From positions 1,860,001-1,924,000 of the forward strand of contig JAPEIS010000001.1 of the NCBI GenBank assembly GCA_029531795.1: 64,000 nt of DNA. Direction: 5' to 3'. A program made the position numbers and the translations under genes. The notes beneath the pieces are model-generated. The model was not told where the DNA came from. It made no database searches and saw only the letters and a program-made list of their open reading frames with translations. Of the stretch, positions 32,763 to 44,500 are shown in pieces; the stretch's first letter is position 1, and every line of letters starts with the position of its first letter. The DNA comes from Sclerotinia nivalis (lineage: Eukaryota; Ascomycota; Leotiomycetes; Helotiales; Sclerotiniaceae).

Positions 32763-35700
32763 ATGACTTCCACCAAGGACATCCAAACCCCATTCGCCAA
32801 GGGCGCATCTGTTGACAAGAAGGACGCTTCCACCGAGAAGACTCCAGTCAACAATAACCAAACCCCCACCATCTCCGATACTACCTCTGTGAGTTCAATC
32901 TTTTTATTGATTTCACATCCCATGATACGCGAATATGTTCCCCTATCTCAAATCCCACTTTCATGCTTCCCCTTCTGTGTCTTTTCTCGCTTATTGTACC
33001 TTGATCCACTTTTTACTGTACTCTGCAGATTATCCCCGGTAGGATATTGCTGACGTTAAGATTTTGCAGACTTCCAGTACAATGGCACCAACTTTGAAAC
33101 CTCTTCCCCTCTCCAATAGGAAGAGAAGTTCAGCTGCCAGCAGTAATGATGAAGGAACAGGCAACGAGTCGTCTAATCCCATCAAGCGTACCAGAATTGA
33201 GGGCGAGAAGAAGACACCACCTTCCCAGTCAACCAGTTCTCGAGGATTGACTAGGCCTGAAGATCATGTGTTTTATGTCCCAGAAGGCGCCATCGTATTC
33301 GGCAAGACTGCCAATAAAAAGGACGTCGAGGGATTTTCATCTGCCGTCACGCCCTCCCAGAAGCTGATCGACGTCAAGGTTCCAGCTCAAGATGTCAAAA
33401 ATGAGACTGTCCAGTTGTCATCCCAAGCCACAACTTCATCCAGAATTCCTCCTTCTCCTCCTACCCCTGCCACCGAAGAGGATGATGAAGAAGAAGTCCT
33501 ATCTCCACCTTCAACTTCCCCCACTCGTTTTACAACTCTTAATAAGATCATGCGCAGAGCTTGCAATACCAAGGCAGACGATACTAATTCAGTCGTTCTA
33601 TGCAGAGATATGGCGGAGATTATGAAGATTAAGGACTACAACTTTGCAGTGATGAGCAAGAAGTTGGCCAAGTTGGAGAAAGATGCAGAGGCGAATTTGT
33701 TACTCGCTAACGACTCCAAGTCTGATTTGCTCGAAAAGGCTAAGGCTGAGACCAGACGTGTGAAGGCAGAGCTTCAGAATCAGTTGGAAGAAAGCCATGA
33801 GGTCATTAATGAATGGAAGCTCACGTTCGATGGGCTGGCGGTGGATTACAGGCGCTCCATTACTGTCCAGGAGGATGCTTTGAAGGAAGCTGCGACTGCT
33901 AAAAAGGAGGTTGACCAGCCAAGACTCGACGTTACCAATAGTATCGCATACAAGGAGCTGCTAGAGAAGTTCAACGCTTCTGAGAAGAGGGCTGCCGCTG
34001 CTGAGGAAAAGGCCCTTTGCGGAGATCCTGCGGACAAGAAAAAGATCCGTCAGCTAAAACGCCAAATTAACGAATTTGAAGCCGTCCACAAGGATAATGT
34101 TAAAGTGTACGAAGACTTGAAGAGCAAGTATAACCGGGAGAGCCAGGCGCACGAAGACAAATGCGAGGAACTTAAGAAGCAAATCCATGACAGGCAGCAA
34201 AGAATGGAAGGCGAATTCCAAAGAGGCTGCAATGTCATGGAGAATCACTACCGACACGAATACCAGCATTTGAAATCTGAGCTTAGGAACTACCAACTTG
34301 AAAACCAGCATTTGCAATCTGAGCTTGGATACTACCAAGTTGAGCACCAGCGTTTGCAGTCTGAGCTTGCTCAAGGCAGGCAATGGGCCAACAGTATCGT
34401 CAACAGCTGCCCATACCCTATCGACCGAGTCATTGAAGCTGAAAATGCTCGTGACTGGGCATTTGCAGAGAGTAATGAGGCGGTGCGAGCAAATTTGGGC
34501 GGATTACAAGAGTTAGAGCGAGAGCAAGCTAGGATCCTTGAAGAACATAACGAGTATCTCCGAGGAAGAACCCTGGCTGCTGGCTCTGAGGGTGATGGTG
34601 TTCCTTACATTAAGACGGAGCCTGCCGAGGAGGGCCGTCATGATGGCATGTACAGTGCAACACCTCCCCCTCAGAGACAGACAGCCAGAGCTCAGAGTCC
34701 GGTGAGCAATACCACAGAGCCCTTCCCCCTCTACGATGATAACATGGCGATGGACATTTTGGCTGATGTTCAACAACAGGAGCAAAAGCAGTATCAAGAT
34801 GATGACAACCATGTAAGTGTTTCTTCGATACCTAGTAGCTGTTTGCGGGACTGACATTCATCATAGCATTTCAGTAGTCACACAGGCGATGACTCTGACA
34901 ATGATGGTGCACCTGCGGCTCCAGCAGCTGGCTTGGCCACTGCGAAATTACGGACTCGAAAATCCAGAGCTCAGCTCCGGGAATACCAGCCAGTGGATAG
35001 CAACCCCTCTCATGGCATCCATCAAGCTTTTTCTTCAACTCGGGACCCGGGAGATTTTAGAACTATCTTCAAGTGTCCACACAATCGTGGGACCAGTGGG
35101 AACAACTGTAACCACTGTGGCGAGCAGGTGTTTTTTGAAGGTGATAAGGAATTTGATTCCGAACAGCCTGCCGCCACCCCACAGGACGAAGAATATTTCG
35201 ATGATCTCCCGGACTATGAGTCAGATGAGCCTGTATCTCCTCCACCGGAGGAGCCAAAGAGAGGAGCCCGTCGCTACATTGAGGTTCAACCTTATGCAGG
35301 TATTCCAAATTCTGTCATTGAGGACAACACCACCCCGCCCCCACCAGGTGAACGATGCTCGCATGAGATCATGTATGGTAACACATGCGGCGTCTGCGGT
35401 GAGACAATGAAAGATGCCAGCAAGGTAACTCGACAAGCTGCTCCAGCAGTTCCTGCTCCGGTCGCTAAAGACAAGATTGCGGGTACTTCGGCTCGCGGAA
35501 GTCAATCTCTAGCCAAGAAAGACGCCTGCCAGCATTTACATCTGGACAAATATGGTGTATGCGAAGACTGTTACAAATGCCAGCATCTTAAGGTTAACGA
35601 CGATGACGGAACTTGTCAATTCTGTTGGCAAAATGTGAATCCTCCAGTTGCTGCTCCTGGTGTTGCTGCACCTTCAGCTTCTTCTTCTCTTCCTCCCCCA

Positions 35701-36099
35701 CCTTCCAAAAAGAGAAGAAATCGCCTTGAGGTTGATTCAGAGTTAAAGTCGGAATCGAAAGCTCGGTCTAGACCTATCAAAAAGGTCAAAACCGTAGCCA
35801 AGAATTCTCTTGACAGCATGTTTCCAACGCTTCCAGATTTTCACCCAGACCAAGCTGCTCCTCCTACATCATCCGCCGCCCCCACATTCTCAGCAGCTTC
35901 CTTCTTTAAGCCTGCTCACCCCGGCTGGAAGACCCCGGCCGTTCTTTCAAATCCGCTTCCTCCAGCACCAGCTGCGTCTACATTTGAACAGGCGCCTTCT
36001 GTTGCTGCCACCTCCCCTAAGTGTAGCCAGTCAAACCCCAGTTATACTTCTCCTTCTCCGGCTCCATCAAATGAAGAAGCCGGGGATGGATCGAAGTAA
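32763..36099 (+). CDS. coiled-coil protein B with four CxH...CxxC zinc-binding-like units (1033 aa)
   Basis: Exons 32763-32888, 33070-34812 and 34867-36099 join in phase 0 to 1034 codons including stop. The N-terminus is low complexity with a basic IKRTRIEGEKK run (likely nuclear signal) and a Pro/Glu-rich stretch. A long coiled coil covers about residues 190-480; inside it lie three 14-residue repeats (HLQSELxxYQxExQ) encoded at 34264-34380. The C-terminal third carries four similar units: C-P-H...C-N-H-C (35074-35121), C-S-H...C-G-V-C, C-Q-H...C-E-D-C and C-Q-H...C-Q-F-C (to about 35627), each CxH, 9-15 residues, CxxC. A basic KKRRNR/RPIKKVK patch and a Pro/Ser/Ala-rich tail end the protein. 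I recognise no named family. Nuclear scaffold or nucleic-acid binding is a guess. Confidence 0.75.
34264..34380 (+). repeat. 42-bp coding repeats (2.8 units) in coiled-coil gene B
   Basis: Units at 34264-34305, 34306-34347 and 34348-34380 encode 14-residue blocks, two heptads each. Protein and DNA are both well conserved between units, so the expansion is fairly recent. Confidence 0.85.
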
Positions 36100-36375
36100 T
36101 GGGAGCTAGTATGGAGGATGTTATCGAGGAAAAGACCGCCGCTTAGGAAAAGCTTTCTGTAAGTGTCTTGTTAGGGTTTCTCACTAAATAAAATGCTTCC
36201 GAGAACAGCATTCTGTTGAAATACCAGCGGACTGCAACCAAATTCCCGAGAAGTGAGTCAAAATTCCAGCCTGTGGAACTCCATCGCCCAGCCAGCCTCA
36301 ACCTGAAACCTTCACTCTTAATTTCCATCGACATCGAAAATACAATGATCCAAGAACAATTCATTTCTTGCACCT
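36100..36375. other. 3' flank of gene B
   Basis: No gene seen. A short frame continues only as chance sequence. Confidence 0.5.
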
Positions 36376-38850
36376 GAGAGAGCCAGGAAGCCTTAAGTAT
36401 TGGGACGCTTAAGGTGGATTCAGCTCTAAAGGGTCCCATGCAAGAAATGTTTGTTCTTGGGTCTTGTACTATTTGATGTCACTAACTCTTTAGTTAATAC
36501 TGGTTTGGTTGGGTGCGTAACGCAACTGGACCGCACTTATACTGGCACAACTCTCTTCCGCCTATTCTCGCTCCCCGGTGTCTTCATCCTGAAAAGGATC
36601 GCCTCCCCGGCTCGGCTTCTAACCTGAAAAGGTCCATCGTTTCGGACTCTCAACAATAGTCCCCAGTAGCGGCGTCTACTGTGCGAATATTACCGTCACA
36701 CAAAAAACTCCACTCACTCCAAACGCCAACCTCAAAAAACAACAGAAAAAGAAAAACCCCAACAAAAAAAAAGTTTCTGTTTCTGCTTTTCGATTTTCAA
36801 CTGAATTTCAGCTCCACTCAATTCTAGCTCCTTCGTCCTGGAAAGGATCGACTCTCGGTTTTTTACCATGAGCAGCGGCGACTGCTATGTGTTTTGCCAC
36901 CATAAATTGGTGTAAGAATACAAAGGAAAAGAAAAAACTTCAAAAACAGTTGAAAAGAGAAAACCATCACCAAAAAAAATAACAAAAAATCCTTCCTCAC
37001 TCCTGACCATCCATCTCTTTAGTCATTGGTCTCGGACATTTGGTCCTATTCTCAAGAAAAGGACATGCGAACACTTCCGCAAGATATCCTCTACTTCCAA
37101 CTCGCAGTCTCTTCATCCTAAACTGAGACTTCATTCCGATATCCAAATCTTCGACATGGACATTCGTTTGCCAGCGGTGTCTACGGAGAATATTAAATCT
37201 TCACCTCTAACCCATCTAACTTATTTTCGCGTCACAATCCTTCAGAAATTCACCGCCAGGGATATCCGTTGGACCATCACCACCTCTCAATATCAAGACG
37301 CTTTCGACATTCGCTACGAGCGACACCTATTGGGACCATTTTACCCATCTAACTCCATCTTCATATCACAATGTTTTCAACATACAAGTTCGTTTGCCAG
37401 CGATGCCTATGTCGAATATTAACACCCCAACCCATATCTAAATTCCTCTGGTGGAACCAGTTGGATATTCGTCGCCAGCGATTTCCAACAAGGTTACTAC
37501 CACTATCTCAATTCCGTCTCAGCATCAAATCCTTTAGATATTCCTTGCCAGCGAATTTACTTTCGACATTCACATTACTTACTAGCAATGTCTATGATGG
37601 CCATTACCGCCATATATTAACACCAATTCCTACAGACATTCGTCTCGCCAGCGATGTCCTCAGGAACATTAACACCCCTCTCAAATTCTCAATACCGGAA
37701 CTCTTTCCATATAGCTTCGACTCGCCAACGATATCTATCTGGACCCGTTCTCGGTATCTAATCCCTCCTGACATTCGCCTTCAACGATGTCAACCCGAAA
37801 ATTCTTACCGCCAGTGCTAGCATCGGCGTAAGAATCAAAATCCACTGATATCGCAAAACCCAAAAACATTTCAAAAATAAAATCTTCCAAAAAAAAAGCT
37901 CGTTTCTTGTTTATTCAATTTGCGGCGGCGATCTAGTAAAGTACCCCCGCGCCCACTCGGCTTCATCCTGGAAAAGGATTGCTTTTCGGTTTCGGCGGCT
38001 TTCAAACACAAAAAGTTACCACCATGACCAAATCCCTGGTGTCGATGATTACTTCCACAGACTCCACAGCAAGATTTCAAAAACTTCAAAAAGAGAAACT
38101 TCACAAAAAAATCCAAAAAAAACCTGGTGCCACCTTTTCTCTGGTATCAGAACCTTCTCCATTCATACTTCGAACATCGGTTTCTTGACATTTACCTGGC
38201 TCTGTACCATACCAAACTCCTCCCATCAACCACATCCATCGTTTCCCCACCTCATTCGATTCCCACCGATTCTTGTCCACACTGACAAGTAGTGACGACT
38301 ACAACGGACAAATTCTCGGTATCGATTTTCCATTTGCCATTTGCCATTTTCCATTCATCCATATTCCTCTCTCGACATTTCCTTCAACATCTCCATCAAC
38401 AACTACACCTAAATTTCATTCTTCCGGACTACCTCATAGCATTATTTCGACCCCACCTACTCACATCTGCAAGGTTCTATGCAGGAGTAGGTCTAGAAAT
38501 AAATACAAGCACGGGGGCATGAGCACGACAGGAGAATGAAATTGTAGTTGTTGATAGTGATGAAGAAGGGTTTTAGGGGGTTGGAATACCGGAATGAATG
38601 GAATGCTGGAATGAATGGATGGTGGAGTGGAAGCACGGTACAGGGTCTTCTGGGTTTTTCTCTTGTTTTTGTGGATTGGGGAAACTTTCTCATCAGTGAG
38701 CGCTGTTGGTTGCACACTTTTGCCCAAGACAAGCGCAACATACAAATCGTCACCGGAAGGGAACATAATTGGGTTAGGAAAACAGGAAAGAAAAAAAAAA
38801 TACGAAAATGAGGGAGAAATGATACACAACGGTACAAAAAAAGTACCATT

Positions 38851-38994
38851 ACTAATTCCATTTTGGGGACGTCCCCCCAGAGTGCGTCTGATTTTTTTCC
38901 CTAGGTTCGGATGCGTTGGTCTTAACTAATTCCATTTTGGGGACGTCCCCCCAAAGTGCGTCTGATTTTGTTTCTTAGGTTCGGATGCGTTGAG
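38851..38994 (+). repeat. 74-bp tandem duplication centred on GGGGACGTCCCC
   Basis: Units 38851-38924 and 38925-38994 are over 90% identical by eye. Each contains the 12-bp palindrome GGGGACGTCCCC and a T-rich tract followed by AGGTTCGGATGCGTTG. Confidence 0.9.
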
Positions 38995-39212
38995 GATTTG
39001 TATTGTGTTCTGTTGAGCCTGTTTAAGATGCTGAGACGACGGGATCAGTAGGTTGGATCCGGGATTTGGGATGGAGTGTTCATGGTGGATTTGATTGGTG
39101 AATAGACTATGATGAAGGGAGAATCTTCAATGGTGCGAATGAGTTGATGTTGGGATGGAGGCAGAGGATTCGATATGATGGATGGTGTGTTCTGATGATG
39201 AAGGACTCTAGG

Positions 39213-39229
39213 GATGGATGGATGGATGG
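39213..39229. repeat. (GATG)n microsatellite
   Basis: Four GATG units; a short TA run also lies at 39562-39574. Confidence 0.9.
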
Positions 39230-39385
39230 TATTCAAAAAGCAGCCTGTTGCTATTGAATACAAGAGAGAGTTGAAGGATTCTAAGAACAAAAAGTACAAG
39301 ATAGTGCAAGATCGATACTCAAAACCCGGAGAGAGCCAGGAAACCTTGGGATTCGCCAACCTAAGGTGGATTCAGCTCTAATGGG

Positions 39386-40338
39386 AGAAAGAGGTCTTTT
39401 TAGTTTGGGGTTTGTGGGTGAGGTACGAGAGGTACGATACCCTTTTAGTCTGATGGTTTTCCGGACACGTTTATGAGAAATGAATATTCTGAAAAGTACT
39501 TGTGTGTTGATTTGAATGTGAACTTGTGTGTGAATGTGCATGTAGTTGTGATTGTGATGCTGTATATATATATAGTGAAAAGTCAACTTCGAAGCCGAGG
39601 TATCTGAGGACTGGGATGAGCAAGAGCTTATTAGACTTATAACGTACCTAATGACCTGATCTGAGAAGGTGAATTGAAATATGCCTAGGCTTCTCAAAGC
39701 TTGTCAATGTCTGCTCGCTGCAAAGTTGTCCCGAGTGGGTGCGGCAGCGAAGTGTCTGGATTCCAATAAAATGCATGGAAAGAAGGAGAAAGAAGTATTT
39801 CATTATTCATTAAAGCATTAACGGTTACCCAATAACCATTGAAGTGTTTCAAAATTCAACCCATCCACATCTTCCGTACGTAAATATTGTAGGAAAAGGC
39901 AAAGAGATTTGTTCTCTTGATCTCTCCTTACCGTAATATATCCATTTCAGCCCCTACCCCATACCAATCTCTTCTCAATCTTCAATCTCCTCTTCAGCTT
40001 CCGTAGCTCCTCTTAATCAAATATCCCGAGCGGGTTCTTTTTCTCATATTATCACATAAAAAAGGTTAATCCACCAATTTCAGCGAGCGTGTCCCGATTT
40101 CCTTCTCCGAAGCTCTGTTTCAGACAAACGTTCTCCCTATGAGAATTCTTGTATCGCAAGCATAATCCAAACGGTCTTTCCCATTGCTTCCATATTGTCT
40201 GCAAGTCATCACGGCTCGGTTGCTTATCTCTCGATTATTCATCGTTCGAAATGAGTGTCGTGGTGATTCCTCAATAAAGTTCCATCCAAATTACACCTGC
40301 ATCAAGAACTGAAGACACAGTGCAAGAATATTCCTTTA
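39386..40338. other. intergenic, nothing recognised
   Basis: 3' side of the next minus-strand gene; no gene or repeat seen beyond the TA run near 39565. Confidence 0.5.
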
Positions 40339-41592
40339 TCAAGTTCGAATTTCAATTGGCCAAGGATTCGAATAGCCAAATCCTCTCAGACTCGCACGCT
40401 TATTTTGATGTTCAGCAAAAGCCGAGACAGGCTTCGGTGATCTTCGTGAATCCCATCTTAGCTGATTCGAGGCTGGTCTTCTATAATTGATTCCATGGCA
40501 GTCCTCATATATGGTATACAGAGCCTGTATCCATTGATCAAGTGCTGTTTCAGCAGCAGAAGTCACGTGCAAACCACGCGGATTCGATCGTAACTCTTTC
40601 CTGATCGATTCGTAGGCCTCAATCATAAGTAAGATCTCTAAACTTGAGACTTTATTTTCTTGTTCTGCCTCATGACTTTGGTGAAGCGTGGTTGTCAATT
40701 TGCTTGTCAGAAGATCTAAGCAAATCTGGAGACTAATATCTTGATCCAATTCTGAGGTCTTCTCTGACGGTTCGTGTGCTGGAAATGCCACATCCTCGAA
40801 TCCAAGAGTATCATCCTTTTCGTCCTCTTTATATATCGAGCCCCGTGGTGAACCTCCTCCATCAGATCCAACAAGAGTTTCAGAATCCGAGGCTATAGAT
40901 GGCGATGTAGCATAGCTTTTGCAAAGGTCCCGAAGACTCTCTTGAGATTTGATTTTCCTTAAAGTTCTCTTGGCTGGGTTGACAGGTAAGTTGAGATCCA
41001 AATATGAAGATATACGACGTCGTGGTAATACTGTCTGATATTCGCTGGCAAGACGTTCTGAAGGGTCGTGTTCCATGGCTTTTCTTTCTAATTGGCCAAT
41101 GAAGAAAACAGGGGTTTTAGCTCTCCTTGGTAAGCTCTCCATATTCTCGGTCGGATAGATTTCGTCTGAAGAATAGATACTAATTGAATAATTTGATGGT
41201 ATTCGATGGATTCGATTATTATTAACGTTGATATTATTTTGAAATTGAGGAGGATATCTTCGAGGTTGTACATTTGTTCGTGATTGAGTTGGTGAAGAGT
41301 CTTGTTTGTGTTCCCTCTCTTTCAGATCCAAGTCTCGACCCGCACAAGCATTCGCTACGTCATTATTACCGTCACCAATTGCTTCATTTTCTTCTTGCAC
41401 CAAAGACAAACAGGATTGTACTCTGAAGTCTGTTGGAACTTCACCGTGTATAGGATAAGAAGGAACTTGATCCTTGGGTAGATCATTGAATGGAGCTTGT
41501 TTTTGAGGGCGATTGGATTTCCTAAATTCTCTTGGCCTCGAAACCTTTGAGGTTTTATTGAGGCCAAAAAAACATCGGATAAACGACATCAT
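40339..41592 (-). CDS. conserved-looking fungal hypothetical protein (417 aa)
   Basis: Single exon with ATG at 41592 (a second ATG follows directly). The N-terminal 240 residues are polar and disordered, rich in Ser, Pro, Asn and Arg, with possible phosphorylation-type RRRISSYLD and KSQESLRDL sites. A structured C-terminal part starts at about residue 275: SLQICLDLLTSKLTTTLHQ, then SLEILLMIEAYESIRKELR, then ALDQWIQALYTIYEDCHG. This three-helix arrangement resembles, from memory, a conserved uncharacterised region in Pezizomycotina proteins. The end is basic. No function can be assigned; a signalling or cytoskeletal adaptor is possible. There are no introns or frame damage. Confidence 0.7.
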   Translation of the reverse strand: MMSFIRCFFGLNKTSKVSRPREFRKSNRPQKQAPFNDLPKDQVPSYPIHGEVPTDFRVQSCLSLVQEENEAIGDGNNDVANACAGRDLDLKEREHKQDSSPTQSRTNVQPRRYPPQFQNNINVNNNRIHRIPSNYSISIYSSDEIYPTENMESLPRRAKTPVFFIGQLERKAMEHDPSERLASEYQTVLPRRRISSYLDLNLPVNPAKRTLRKIKSQESLRDLCKSYATSPSIASDSETLVGSDGGGSPRGSIYKEDEKDDTLGFEDVAFPAHEPSEKTSELDQDISLQICLDLLTSKLTTTLHQSHEAEQENKVSSLEILLMIEAYESIRKELRSNPRGLHVTSAAETALDQWIQALYTIYEDCHGINYRRPASNQLRWDSRRSPKPVSAFAEHQNKRASLRGFGYSNPWPIEIRT

Positions 41593-44500
41593 AATGAAGG
41601 GGTAGTTGGTATCCCTCGCTTCTCATTCGCACACCACCACAGCGTAGATTTTTGAAGCGACAACAAAACTTCAACACAGTCCTTTCTTCCAGAGTGGGGA
41701 CTTTCAGACGATTATGTGTTAATTGTTATTTTCTGACCTTAGAGCTGAGAACGGGATCAATAAGATATACCATTAGATGCTATCACCTTCGACCTGACAG
41801 TGTGAGACTGTAATGAAAATTGGATGTGGCGCAACCATTTCATCGGAGAATCTGGGGATTAGTGGACGTTGTGCTTTTATACTTACTTGCAGAGAAGAAG
41901 TTGCCTTGGACTTGTATGTTCTTTGCCAGGTCATTCATCTTGGCGGCCACGATTTTATTTGATTGCGTTTAGTGGCTGATAGATGATCCATTTTGTGGTC
42001 TGCTTCTTCACCGATTGAGTATGCTTACAAGCCAAACATCCTCATAAATCGCGTGTAAGTTCATCGGGCGTGTCTTTTGCATGATAGATAACGGCACAGG
42101 CTCACTCTTTGGTAGAGTCCATTGATATGGCTTTTCGATGAAGAGAGGAGGACAGTTCAAGTATATTTGAGGCTGGGAAAGGGTTGAAAGACGGAGGCCG
42201 GGGAATATGCATTTCTTATCAGACTTAGTAACCTTATCAAACGTGACACGACTTGAACGCTCAATTACCCATGTCATTATCATTATCCTCACCATAATCC
42301 TCAAATGACAATGAACACCGAAGTTACTCTGCATTATTACCTTCTTATGATATACGAAGTTAAAATTCTTCCTCTTTAGCAAGGCTCCAGTCAAGATTAC
42401 TATCGATGACTTCCCACCTTGAATTCCGGCACGACACGAGCGCGTGGATGATTTAGATTTCTGCATCAGGAAAACTGCAACACTTCCAATCACGATCAAT
42501 ATTCTCCAATTTCAAATTATTCTGCTTATTGCATCTACTTTCAGAAGGGGGCGATGGAGTAAGCTATCTGTTAACACAAAAGATAGAAGATTGATAAAAC
42601 GAAAAGAGTAAACTTATGCACAAACTTCCAAAGCCACTACAAACCTCTCGATGCCGAGTAACAAGTTTTTATAGCCAGTCACTGAGTACAACATAAAAGG
42701 GAAAGGCCAAGATCATGGTAAGTCGATACCTTAACAAGGTTTGCATGCCACTCTCCTTTTTTATATCGAGGCCCTCGAGATTTCATGAACATAGGGCATG
42801 GAACTTAGCGCATGTCAAGCACATAAGGTTATTCATCGATGACGGGTTGAGAAGAGCACATGGACCGTCGTTACCCATTACGGTGATCTCTATTCTCATC
42901 CCTTAACTCTTTCTATGTTGACCTTTCGAGTATTTTCGCATGAGCATGACTTTTATACCACCGGTAAGAAAGATATTACCTATTTTCCATCACCTACTGA
43001 CAAGGCCAAAGTCAGGGTTCATGATTATGTGAGCATCAAATGCGGGGTCTTTCAGCTCCCACTGCCGGCACTCTTGATCATATCTTAGGCCATATTTCCT
43101 ACTAGCTCTAGTCACGAGGGGACGGGGTTGCTTTTGTGGTGAAGAACGATTGAGAACCTATTAGTTTGTGCCAATTAGTTCTCACATACTCCCATTTGTT
43201 ATTCGCGACTCCAACAACATGTTTTCAAGCCTTAAGAGACTTGCATCTACACACAGTGATATTCCGAAATTATAGGGCTGAGATGCCTAAGTGATTGGCG
43301 ACCGCTGTTGTTACCCTCCATCCTCCATATTTTGAGGACATTCTTGGTTAGTATTGATCGTCGTATGTATTTGGTTTAATATAGGTTACCTACTGTTGCA
43401 AAACTAATTACGTACTTCCTCCAGTGGAAAAAGAGTACATATTCTGTACATTAGGAAGAAGCAGTATCTTGACAGAGATTTGTAAGTCTTACCATCAGGT
43501 TACAAACCTCGAGCCCCATTTCCTACCCTTTATCCTGCAAGCCTCATCTATTATTCAAGGGTTTCTAATTTAATTTGTTCTGCTTCACCTATATAACCCT
43601 ACTTTAATTCGCATTGGTTTTCTTTTGGGTACATTGCTGTGCGATCAAATGGCGCGCTTCTTGTCTCGAGAATAATAATTGGCCAGATATTGCTGATATT
43701 TCTATGAGTTCTCTAGTTAGCACGGGAAGGTCGGCACTTGGGCTGTGTAATCTTCTGGACTTGCGTGGTTTTGTCTCGTCCGTGGAGCGGGGACAATGTT
43801 GGTGGAAAATATCCCGGAAGCGGGATGGCTAAATTGTGCTAGGGTGATCCCTCGAACTTGCAGCTGTTATGATGCATAAGTCCCTGCAAGGCAGAATCTT
43901 TGCGTTCGATGTGCAAACAGAAAATGTTTCAATCCGGCTTCCAAGACGAAAAATTGGGCAAAGTCACAACTGGTCACCATGGCTGCACTAAATGGCCTCC
44001 AATACTTCCAGAGGCAGGTCTCCTTGGGACAATTTCAGATCGTGGAACACTTGTGAGAATACAAGTAGATTTCAACGAGGGGTGCAAAAAAGGGTAGTCT
44101 GGAGGTTGTAGTCAATCAGTTGACTGCGATGATATGACATTTTGATTGCGAAGGGAAGGTTCATGCTCCCCAGCACCTGGCACATTCAGTCTTGAAGTTT
44201 GCCGGGATAGGGACTGAGCCACAAAAAGGGGGAAGAATCAGGATCATGGGCGGACTAGACCAGAAAGAGACAGCACCCCAATTGCTTTAGCTTTCAAGAG
44301 AAGGGAAAATGATAAAGACTGCATTTATGTGGCACCATGCGGCGGATTCATGAATTTACTTGGTGAGATGGAATGGACCGGGACAAGCAGTAATTGCCCA
44401 AGTTAGTCTTGGAGGGGATATTTCGATTCAATGCTAAAAGTACAATTCCAGACACACAACACGTGGAATTCACATAATAATTCATTATCAAATGTAGGTG

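Larger units (their letters stand above)
36376..39385. repeat. 3-kb repeat-rich, gene-free block bounded by ~57-bp direct repeats
   Basis: The outer copies are 36376-36433 and 39329-39385 (GAGAGAGCCAGGAA ... AAGGTGGATTCAGCTCTAA). Inside are three divergent blocks carrying TTCRTCCTGRAAAGGATYG (36583, 36832, 37962) with adjoining A-rich tracts. There are about eight degenerate GACATTCGT..GCCAGCGATGTC units between 37156 and 37800, and a 74-bp tandem duplication (38851-38994). No long coding frame is credible. This could be the wreck of a mobile element, a decayed gene array, or a long non-coding transcript. Confidence 0.65.

Noticed and set aside
34817..35410. 197-codon plus-strand frame
   Set aside because: Overlaps the zinc-binding region of gene B in another frame; gene B explains the Cys/His pattern.
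37371..37820. 149-codon plus frame in the repeat block
   Set aside because: The frame is a by-product of the degenerate GCCAGCGATGTC repeat; composition is Leu/Ser/Arg-biased and not conserved between units.
38548..38929. Overlapping frames on both strands
   Set aside because: They lie in low-complexity, repeat-bearing DNA and none has consistent protein character.
42008..42499. 163-codon minus frame
   Set aside because: Begins with TTG, first ATG at 42466, unusual composition and no recognisable domain; kept only as a remark in the intergenic entry.
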